Shown here one piece after another: positions 58,782 through 64,000 of a DNA stretch of 64,000 nucleotides (within the stretch, counting starts at the first letter, position 1; each line of letters begins with the position of its first letter). This stretch comes from Leclercia sp. 29361. Lineage in GTDB: Bacteria; Pseudomonadota; Gammaproteobacteria; Enterobacterales; Enterobacteriaceae. The notes under the pieces were generated by a model. The model saw nothing but the letters and a program-made list of their open reading frames with translations. It was not told the origin of the DNA and did no database searches. The position numbers were made by a program, and so were the translations under genes. The stretch lies in the NCBI RefSeq assembly GCF_011290365.1, contig NZ_CP049786.1, positions 3,100,001-3,164,000 of the forward strand. The letters are read 5' to 3'.

Positions 58782-60002
58782 TCAGAAGGTGTCGCGCGGC
58801 TCAGGCCATGACACAGGCGGGATGCCGGCAAGTTGAGGGTGGGCAAACAGGTGTCCCTGGAAGTGAGAAATCCCGGCGGATTCGAGCCACATCCACTCTT
58901 CTGGCTGCTCAACACCGACCACGGAGATCAGAATTTCCAAAGCTGTACAACATTTGATGATGGCCAGCACGATAGCCTGGCGTGGACCGCTCTTGTGCAC
59001 GTCGCGGATCAGGTCACGGTTAATCTTAATCCGGTCTGGCTGGAACTGCGCCAGCAGCAGCAGCCCGGCAAAACCGCCGCCGAAGTGGTCGATGGTCACG
59101 CCGATCCCGGCGGCCTTTAACTCACGCACCGCACCGGTGAATTCGTCGAGACGGGAGATGACTTCGTTCTCCGTGAACTCCACCACGATCTGCTCAGGCA
59201 CCAGCCCGTTGGCCTCTATCTCCTGAATCAGATAGCTGACCGCATTGGGCACGTTGACCAGCGTCATCGGGAGCAGGTTTACAGAGAGGCTCTGATCGCC
59301 CAGCCCCAGCGCGCTGGCCATCGCAAACGCAACGCTCTTACTTTTCAGGTCGGCTTCGTAAAGTTCATCCCCCACATACCCCTCGAACCAGTTCCGGGAC
59401 AGGGCCCCTTCCGGGGTGCGGATCAGGGCTTCCAGCGAGACAATTTCCCGCGCCAGCGGATCGATAATCGGCTGGAAGGCAAAGTTGCACACCTCGCTGT
59501 AGCGCCGCGTCAGGGAACGAACGCTGGGGGCATCATTATCGGCAATAAAGTCCCACTGCTCCCCTGACGGCAGCTCAAAGTAGTTCTCTTTTTCACTCTC
59601 TTCGACGAAGGTTCTGAAGAACTGCAGCGACCTGTCGTTATAGGTCAACTGGTACTTGGTCGTGCCTTTATCCAGCACGTTTTGCAGGACCTCTTCAGGA
59701 TCGTATCGACGTAAATCAAAGAGTTCCATACCGCACTTGCCGAAGCGCCGTGAGGGAGAATAATCGCACAGCAGCTCCACCACGTTGTGGTGGCGCGGGT
59801 CTTCACATATGGCGCGGTAAATGGCTCTTACGCTCTCCTCCGGCCCTTCCAGCAGCTGAAAAAAGAGCTTGCCGTTGAACAGAAGAATGCCGCTGACCCC
59901 GGCTTCGCTGTTCTTTTTGTTAGCTGCAACAACCATGTCTTCCAGCACAGTAACCGGTACGTGGTCACGGTAGTGACTACGGTAAATGATGGTAGTGAGC
60001 AT
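58782..60002 (-). CDS. bluF: Blue-light sensor BluF (BLUF-EAL), BluR antagonist
   Basis: BluF (YcgF) binds BluR in blue light and lifts repression of ycgZ-ymgA-ariR. The 406-residue protein has an N-terminal BLUF domain (1-95) with flavin-contacting Tyr7, Asn31 and Gln49, a linker and a C-terminal EAL domain (about 155-395). EALIR is kept, but the DDFG motif reads IDHFGG, and the KID motif reads KIN, so loss of c-di-GMP hydrolysis is likely, as in E. coli BluF. It is divergent from ycgZ. Confidence 0.95.
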   Translation of the reverse strand: MLTTIIYRSHYRDHVPVTVLEDMVVAANKKNSEAGVSGILLFNGKLFFQLLEGPEESVRAIYRAICEDPRHHNVVELLCDYSPSRRFGKCGMELFDLRRYDPEEVLQNVLDKGTTKYQLTYNDRSLQFFRTFVEESEKENYFELPSGEQWDFIADNDAPSVRSLTRRYSEVCNFAFQPIIDPLAREIVSLEALIRTPEGALSRNWFEGYVGDELYEADLKSKSVAFAMASALGLGDQSLSVNLLPMTLVNVPNAVSYLIQEIEANGLVPEQIVVEFTENEVISRLDEFTGAVRELKAAGIGVTIDHFGGGFAGLLLLAQFQPDRIKINRDLIRDVHKSGPRQAIVLAIIKCCTALEILISVVGVEQPEEWMWLESAGISHFQGHLFAHPQLAGIPPVSWPEPRDTF

Positions 60003-60306
60003 ATGTTTCCAATAGAGGAGGTGAATGAAAGTCCAAAGTATCAGATGGTTGGCGTTACGTCTTGTTAACCCATCCGGGGGTGACTACACCCTTTTTCTTT
60101 TGCGCAAATAACGGCAAAAATCACCGAAAATGTACAATATTTTCTTTCTTTTTTGCTCATTTTATTACAGTTAACGCATTGATATTTAGGGTTTAGCACG
60201 TATTGATCAAAATATATTTGTTAACTTGTACAATTAGCCTGTACAGTATTCATCAGTTAACAAGACATTAACCATTTTTTAGCTCTGCGGATTTCAGGAG
60301 TGACAT
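60003..60306. promoter_or_regulatory. Divergent bluF-ycgZ regulatory region
   Basis: This 304-base AT-rich region controls two divergent transcripts. It contains TGTACA at 60131-60136, a small stem GGGTG/CACCC followed by TTTTTCTTTT (60078-60100, terminator-like in the plus direction) and the MerR-type operator described separately at 60226. Absence of other genes fits a long stress-regulated promoter. Confidence 0.6.
60218..60247 (+). promoter_or_regulatory. ycgZ: Candidate ycgZ promoter with MerR-type operator
   Basis: TTGTTA (60218-60223) and TACAGT (60242-60247) make a -35/-10 pair with an 18-base spacer. The spacer contains TTGTACA and the overlapping TGTACAG (60226-60246), an inverted repeat placed as in MerR-family promoters. 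This fits control by BluR (and the related MlrA) known for the E. coli ycgZ promoter. Box assignment is by eye. Confidence 0.5.
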
Positions 60307-60546
60307 ATGCGCGAGAACGGGTTTGCACCGAATACAGCCAATGCCATTACCCAGTATTTTAATAAAGCAAACCAGCCTTCCCAGCAGGAAACGCTGGGAC
60401 AAATCGTCGTGGAGCTCCTTCGGGAAGGGAAAATCCTCAACCGAAAATCCATCTGCACCCGACTGCTTTACCGGATGGAACAGGCAACGGATCAGGAAGA
60501 GGAGAGCCGTTACCAGACGCTGATTGGCCTGCTGTTTGATCGTTAA
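60307..60546 (+). CDS. ycgZ: Small regulatory protein YcgZ (Rcs/biofilm connector)
   Basis: YcgZ is a small protein of the blue-light, cold-induced operon that in E. coli, with YmgA and AriR, acts through the Rcs system to raise colanic acid and lower curli. The 79-residue protein has the features ITQYFNKANQPSQQETLGQIVVELLREGK and LIGLLFDR that match E. coli YcgZ nearly end to end. An AGGAG lies seven bases before the ATG. It is the first gene of three. Confidence 0.9.
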   Translation: MRENGFAPNTANAITQYFNKANQPSQQETLGQIVVELLREGKILNRKSICTRLLYRMEQATDQEEESRYQTLIGLLFDR

Positions 60547-60685
60547 GAGACGTACGCCCACAGCTGCTAATTGAATTGTTTTCAAGTCAGTTTTTTCTTC
60601 GGGACAGTTTTTTTATACTGTCGCCACAGACTGACTTAATGCCGCAATTCCTCTTACAGGTAGGTGTGGCAACAGAGACGTAGTT

Positions 60686-61000
60686 ATGAACAGAAGTGAC
60701 CATGAACGACTTACTGATGAACTTATTGGCGAAGCCACTCTTTCTCTGCTTAAGGATAACGGCCCCATCAGCATGAAGCTTTTGCTGCAAAGGCTACAAC
60801 AAATGTTATCGACAGAGCGAGACGGCCAGCGTCGGAATGTGCTTTCCCAAATTATCCTGGAAATTTCCAACGATGGTAAGGGCGGCGCGCAACGCAAGCC
60901 GATGAATGAACAGCAGGAATGGGACACGGATGGTCGAAACAACAGCAATGTGTATCCCCTGTTTGGCACCAGACAGCAAGCCGACAGCAAAAAACACTGA
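60686..61000 (+). CDS. ymgA: Small regulatory protein YmgA-like
   Basis: The 104-residue protein aligns with E. coli YmgA (about 90 residues): NRSDHERLTDELIGEATLSLLKDNGPISMKLLLQRL against its N-terminal half and GGAQRKP near 70. The C-terminal tail is longer and polar. YmgA acts with YcgZ and AriR on the RcsC/RcsD/RcsB phosphorelay. It lies 139 bases after ycgZ and 38 before ariR; the long gap before it may hold an RNA structure or internal promoter. Confidence 0.78.
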   Translation: MNRSDHERLTDELIGEATLSLLKDNGPISMKLLLQRLQQMLSTERDGQRRNVLSQIILEISNDGKGGAQRKPMNEQQEWDTDGRNNSNVYPLFGTRQQADSKKH

Positions 61001-61038
61001 CTGTATTATTCATTTATTAACCTAACCGGTGCGACACT

Positions 61039-61317
61039 ATGAGTCAGGCAATGCTCCAGAAACCAGATTTTTATGAACAACTGCCTAATGCTGCGTTATC
61101 CAACTATTTCCGTAGCGCCGGTGGTTTGTTAGCCGAAGAGTGGGCGCTGCTTGAATCCATTGTGGGCGCGATTGTGGAGGCGAAGGAACCGCTGACCAAC
61201 AAAGCGATCATCTTACGATTGATCCAGCAGATTGAGTCCACACGCGACGTTGTCAAAGCGGATATCATCCGTAAAACGCTGGAAATTATTGTGGATCATA
61301 CCCAGGACGATCTCTAA
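61039..61317 (+). CDS. ariR: AriR (YmgB), acid/biofilm regulator
   Basis: AriR is a small, alpha-helical dimer reported to affect acid resistance and biofilm formation and to work with the Rcs system. The 92-residue protein shows ALSNYFRSAGGLLAEEWALL, NKAIILRLIQQIESTRDVVKADIIRKTLEIIVDHTQDDL, which matches the C-terminal three quarters of E. coli AriR. The E. coli operon also has ymgC; it is not present here before the terminator. Confidence 0.9.
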   Translation: MSQAMLQKPDFYEQLPNAALSNYFRSAGGLLAEEWALLESIVGAIVEAKEPLTNKAIILRLIQQIESTRDVVKADIIRKTLEIIVDHTQDDL

Positions 61318-61332
61318 TCGCCCCGGTGAATG

Positions 61333-61369
61333 AAACGCCGACGGTACTGTCCTGCCGTCGGCGTTTTGT
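61333..61369 (+). terminator. Rho-independent terminator of ycgZ-ymgA-ariR
   Basis: AAACGCCGACGG and CCGTCGGCGTTT form a perfect 12-bp stem with a ten-base loop, followed by a T-rich run (TTTTGTT). It closes the small-protein operon 15 bases after ariR. Confidence 0.88.
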
Positions 61370-61426
61370 TATCTGAAGGATTTATTTCTCTCCCCTGCCG
61401 AATATCACCCCTCTGAAGTCACCCCT

Positions 61427-61954
61427 TTACAACATGCGACGCAAAATCTCGCGTTGGCCGCTGAGGGTGTATTTGATTACCGCCGCGACGTGCATGAGCA
61501 ATATCACACCGAGTACGATGCAGCTCACCCGATGGATTTTGAAGAAGAAGTCGTTAATCACATCAACGTTAACGGGCCGGGAAACGTGGACTAAACCAAA
61601 GAAATGGTAGTCCTTATGCAGCATTAAAAACCCGCTAACCAGCACCAGCATGATTGTCAGGTAAAAGATTTCATGCAGAAACACCACCAGCTGTTTTTTA
61701 CGGCCTGCCACGCTTGCAGGATATGGCACCGACGGGCGGAAGAAGCGCCAGATGAAGCGCACCAGCATAATAGGGGTTGCCAGGGTGCCAAGAGACATGT
61801 TCAGCACTGAGAAAAAGTGGAACCAGCGTGTCCCTTCCAGCGCATGAAGAATATACCCCATACACATGGCATAAATAATCACTGCCGCCACCACCCAGTG
61901 CATCAGACGGGAAAAAGGATCGTAACGATTCGCTACCCTACGTGAAACATGCAT
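61427..61954 (-). CDS. Cytochrome b561 family protein
   Basis: This 175-residue inner-membrane protein has four hydrophobic helices with histidines suited to bind b-type haem: DPFSRLMHWVVAAVIIYAM (His near 19), WFHFFSVLNMSLGTLA (His near 46), FLHEIFYLTIMLVLVSGFLM (His near 94) and FFKIHRVSCIVLGVILLMHVAAV (His near 141 and 155). It resembles enteric CybB/YodB proteins that may move electrons from ubiquinol to oxygen or other acceptors. It is not part of any operon here. Which paralogue it corresponds to in E. coli is not certain. Confidence 0.85.
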   Translation of the reverse strand: MHVSRRVANRYDPFSRLMHWVVAAVIIYAMCMGYILHALEGTRWFHFFSVLNMSLGTLATPIMLVRFIWRFFRPSVPYPASVAGRKKQLVVFLHEIFYLTIMLVLVSGFLMLHKDYHFFGLVHVSRPVNVDVINDFFFKIHRVSCIVLGVILLMHVAAVIKYTLSGQREILRRML

Positions 61955-62310
61955 AAAAGATTGTCCTTAAAATTAAACCCTGAAAAGTAGCCTTCTACGG
62001 GTAATATGCTGTGATCATTAAGTTTTTGTGCGCAGCCTGCGCGGCAATCATCCCTGTGGGCCAGAACGGCTTTTCCAGGCGATATAATAGTCACCCCGGC
62101 TATGGCGAGGTATGAGAAACGGCGCGATGTCGTTGAGAATAAATAACCAGATGCATAAGGAAATTCTTAAGCCGGGACCTTAACTGCTCACCGGATAACG
62201 GTTTACCTCCCTGCCCCGCAGCGTTACAATGCCCGCCCTTAAAGTATGGGATCTCCTCCCGGCGCCCACCTGGTGTGCGCATCTGACCTGTCATCAGAAC
62301 GAGAACAAAC
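61955..62310. other. Divergent intergenic region upstream of trhP
   Basis: This 356-base region lies between divergent genes. The plus strand has a good promoter for trhP (listed separately). A minus-strand frame of 70 codons (62100-62312) has no domain and would overlap the trhP promoter and start; it is rejected as a gene. Confidence 0.5.
62202..62230 (+). promoter_or_regulatory. trhP: Candidate sigma-70 promoter of trhP
   Basis: TTTACC (62202-62207) and TACAAT (62225-62230) are separated by 17 bases. Transcription would begin near 62237, giving a leader of about 75 bases before the trhP ATG. Confidence 0.6.
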
Positions 62311-63672
62311 ATGTTTAAACCGGAACTCCTCTCCCCGGCGGGAACGCTGAAAAATATGCGTTACGCCTTCGCCTATGGCGCCGATGCCGTCTATGCGGGC
62401 CAACCGCGTTACTCACTGCGCGTGCGTAATAATGAATTCAACCACGAGAATCTGCAGCTCGGCATCAACGAAGCCCACGCGCAGGGGAAAAAATTCTACG
62501 TGGTGGTGAACATCGCGCCGCACAACGCCAAGCTGAAAACCTTTATCCGCGACCTGAAACCGGTGGTAGAGATGGGGCCGGATGCGCTGATCATGTCGGA
62601 CCCGGGTTTAATTATGCTGGTGCGGGAGAACTTCCCGGAGATGGATATTCACCTCTCGGTGCAGGCCAATGCCGTTAACTGGGCGACGGTGAAATTCTGG
62701 CAGCAGATGGGGCTGACCCGCGTGATCCTCTCCCGCGAGCTGTCGCTGGAAGAGATCGAAGAGATCCGCAGCCAGGTTCCTGAGATGGAGCTGGAGATTT
62801 TCGTCCACGGTGCGCTGTGCATGGCTTACTCTGGCCGTTGCCTGCTCTCGGGTTATATCAACAAGCGTGACCCGAACCAGGGCACCTGTACCAACGCCTG
62901 CCGCTGGGAATACAAGGTCCAGGAAGGGAAGCAGGATGATGTCGGCAACATCGTGCACAAGCATGAGCCGATCCCGGTGCAGACCATTGAGCCGACGCTG
63001 GGCATCGGGGCGCCGACCGACAGCGTGTTTATGATTGAAGAGGCCCAGCGTCCGGGCGAGTACATGACCGCGTTCGAAGACGAGCACGGTACCTACATCA
63101 TGAACTCGAAAGATCTGCGCGCCATCGCCCACGTTGAGCGCCTGACCCAGATGGGCGTGCACTCGCTGAAAATCGAAGGCCGCACCAAATCCTATTACTA
63201 CTGCGCGCGAACCGCCCAAGTCTATCGCAAGGCGATCGACGACGCGGCGGCGGGCAAACCCTTCGACCCGACCCTGCTGGAAACCCTGGAAGGGCTGGCG
63301 CACCGCGGCTATACCGAAGGCTTCCTGCGTCGTCATACCCATGACGACTACCAGAACTACGACTACGGTCACTCGCTTTCCGAGCGCCAGCAGTTTGTCG
63401 GTGAGTTCACCGGCGAGCGCAAAGGCCCTCTGGCAGCCGTGGCGGTGAAAAACAAATTCCTCGTGGGTAACAGCCTGGAGTTGATGACCCCGCAAGGCAA
63501 CGTCAACTTCACCCTCGAACATATGGAAAACGGGAAAGGTGAAGCGGTATCGGTCGCGCCGGGAGACGGCCATACCGTCTGGCTGCCGGTGCCGGAAGAT
63601 ATTTCCCTGGATTATGCCCTGCTGATGCGTAATTTCACCGGAGAAAATACCCGTAATCCGCACGTCGGGTGA
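62311..63672 (+). CDS. trhP: tRNA hydroxylation protein TrhP (U32 peptidase family)
   Basis: TrhP (YegQ) is a prephenate-dependent, iron-sulphur protein needed for 5-hydroxyuridine formation at U34 of tRNA, the first step to cmo5U. The 453-residue protein begins ELLSPAGTLKNMRYAFAYGADAVYAGQPRYSLR, has the U32 signature EIFVHGALCMAYSGRCLLSGY (about 165-185) and cysteines in GTCTNACRWEY, which together could hold a [4Fe-4S] cluster. It stands alone, followed by cyaR, as in E. coli. Confidence 0.96.
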   Translation: MFKPELLSPAGTLKNMRYAFAYGADAVYAGQPRYSLRVRNNEFNHENLQLGINEAHAQGKKFYVVVNIAPHNAKLKTFIRDLKPVVEMGPDALIMSDPGLIMLVRENFPEMDIHLSVQANAVNWATVKFWQQMGLTRVILSRELSLEEIEEIRSQVPEMELEIFVHGALCMAYSGRCLLSGYINKRDPNQGTCTNACRWEYKVQEGKQDDVGNIVHKHEPIPVQTIEPTLGIGAPTDSVFMIEEAQRPGEYMTAFEDEHGTYIMNSKDLRAIAHVERLTQMGVHSLKIEGRTKSYYYCARTAQVYRKAIDDAAAGKPFDPTLLETLEGLAHRGYTEGFLRRHTHDDYQNYDYGHSLSERQQFVGEFTGERKGPLAAVAVKNKFLVGNSLELMTPQGNVNFTLEHMENGKGEAVSVAPGDGHTVWLPVPEDISLDYALLMRNFTGENTRNPHVG

Positions 63673-63705
63673 TTTTAGGGGTTATTTTCTGGTATGAGAT
63701 GATTC

Positions 63706-63721
63706 TTAGAATTCGATCACA
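63706..63721 (+). promoter_or_regulatory. cyaR: CRP-like site at the cyaR promoter
   Basis: TTAGA-N6-TCACA is a half-perfect CRP site. Its centre is about 42 bases before the predicted cyaR start, the class II activator position. CyaR is known to be activated by cAMP-CRP in E. coli. Confidence 0.65.
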
Positions 63722-63742
63722 TACCGCTGCGTTTGATACGGG

Positions 63743-63748
63743 TATTAT
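63743..63748 (+). promoter_or_regulatory. cyaR: -10 box of cyaR
   Basis: TATTAT lies eight bases before the predicted transcription start at 63756. The -35 region is poor, as expected for a CRP class II promoter. Confidence 0.65.
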
Positions 63749-63755
63749 CTATGAC

Positions 63756-63842
63756 GCTGAAAAACATAACCCATAAATGCTAGCTGTACCAGGAACCACC
63801 TCCTTAGCCTGAGTAATCTCCCTTACGCAGGCTAATTTTTTT
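63756..63842 (+). ncRNA. cyaR: CyaR small RNA
   Basis: The sequence GCTGAAAAACATAACCC, the seed-containing CCAGGAACCACCTCCTTAG and the terminator stem (AGCCTGAGTAA... TTACGCAGGCT then a run of seven T) match E. coli CyaR, an Hfq-dependent sRNA repressing ompX, luxS, nadE and yqaE. The AACCACCUCCUU seed, which pairs with ribosome binding sites, is intact. One A is missing in the CCATAAATGC segment compared with the E. coli sequence as remembered. It lies downstream of trhP, the conserved position. Confidence 0.93.
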
Positions 63843-64000
63843 GTCTCAAAAACGCCCCGCTCCCTTCTTACAGAACGCTATCACAACGCTTCCATAAGCG
63901 TCATTAATGTAAATTTATCTTTATTTTCAACGAGAAGTAACTGAAATCATCAATTTATTAAAGGCTGGGTATTCAGGCACATATAGAATGCTATTCTTCT
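63843..64000. other. Region downstream of cyaR, no feature recognised
   Basis: This final 158-base stretch has no reading frame of note. It contains CGCTATCACAACGCT but nothing that can be named with confidence. It may be the promoter region of a gene beyond the window. Confidence 0.4.

Noticed and set aside
60078-60100. Strong terminator upstream of ycgZ
   Set aside because: The stem is only 5 bp; it was kept only as a note in the intergenic entry.
62100-62312. 70-codon minus-strand reading frame overlapping the trhP start
   Set aside because: It covers the trhP promoter, overlaps the start codon and shows no conserved motif.

Overview
The window is a chromosomal segment of an enteric bacterium (Enterobacterales, Enterobacter-like). 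Gene order and protein sequences follow the E. coli gnd - O-antigen - galF - colanic acid - yegH - asmA - dcd - udk - dgcE - alkA - yegD - mdtABCD - baeSR - trhP - cyaR backbone closely. It is not E. coli itself: the O-antigen genes differ, yegD lies directly beside mdtA, and a bluR-bluF-ycgZ-ymgA-ariR block sits between baeR and trhP. The genus is inferred from layout and divergence only.

Layout. 1-296 is the start of gnd on the minus strand. 551-9883 is a Wzx/Wzy-type O-antigen locus on the minus strand: rmlB-rmlD-rmlA, a WbbL-like and a second GT2 transferase, wzy, wzx, a wecB-like epimerase and a GT4 transferase. The six genes nearest gnd are visibly AT-rich, as usual for exchanged O-antigen DNA, and no rmlC is present between galF and gnd. 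A JUMPstart/ops leader (9915-9953) and galF (10210-11106) sit upstream. 11285-33695 is the complete 20-gene colanic acid operon (wza-wzb-wzc-wcaA-F-gmd-fcl-gmm-wcaI-cpsB-cpsG-wcaJ-wzxC-wcaK-L-M) on the minus strand, with its own JUMPstart/ops leader at 33873-33910.

34388-46702 carries housekeeping and signalling genes: yegH, asmA, dcd, udk, dgcE, alkA and yegD. Between yegH and asmA lies a 68-bp-period palindromic repeat array interrupted by an IS481-family element whose transposase has an in-frame TAG. 46915-57884 is the mdtABCD-baeSR envelope-stress efflux operon with a BaeR-box-like site at its promoter. 57924-61317 is the blue-light/cold module: repressor BluR, its BLUF-EAL antagonist BluF, and the divergent small-protein genes ycgZ, ymgA and ariR. 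A cytochrome b561 gene, trhP (tRNA hydroxylation) and the sRNA gene cyaR close the window.

How it works together. The left half makes surface polysaccharide: two pathways share Und-PP/Wzx/Wzy logic and probably RfaH control through the ops leaders, while Rcs would control colanic acid. The right half is mostly envelope stress, second-messenger and regulatory functions (DgcE, BaeSR-MdtABC, BluF-YcgZ/YmgA/AriR, CyaR), several of which are known in E. coli to affect capsule, biofilm or outer-membrane composition. No wholly new system was found. The most useful leads are the missing rmlC, the interrupted palindromic array with its nonsense-mutated IS481, and the cluster of TGTACA operator-like sites plus a 23-bp palindrome around bluR/bluF/ycgZ.
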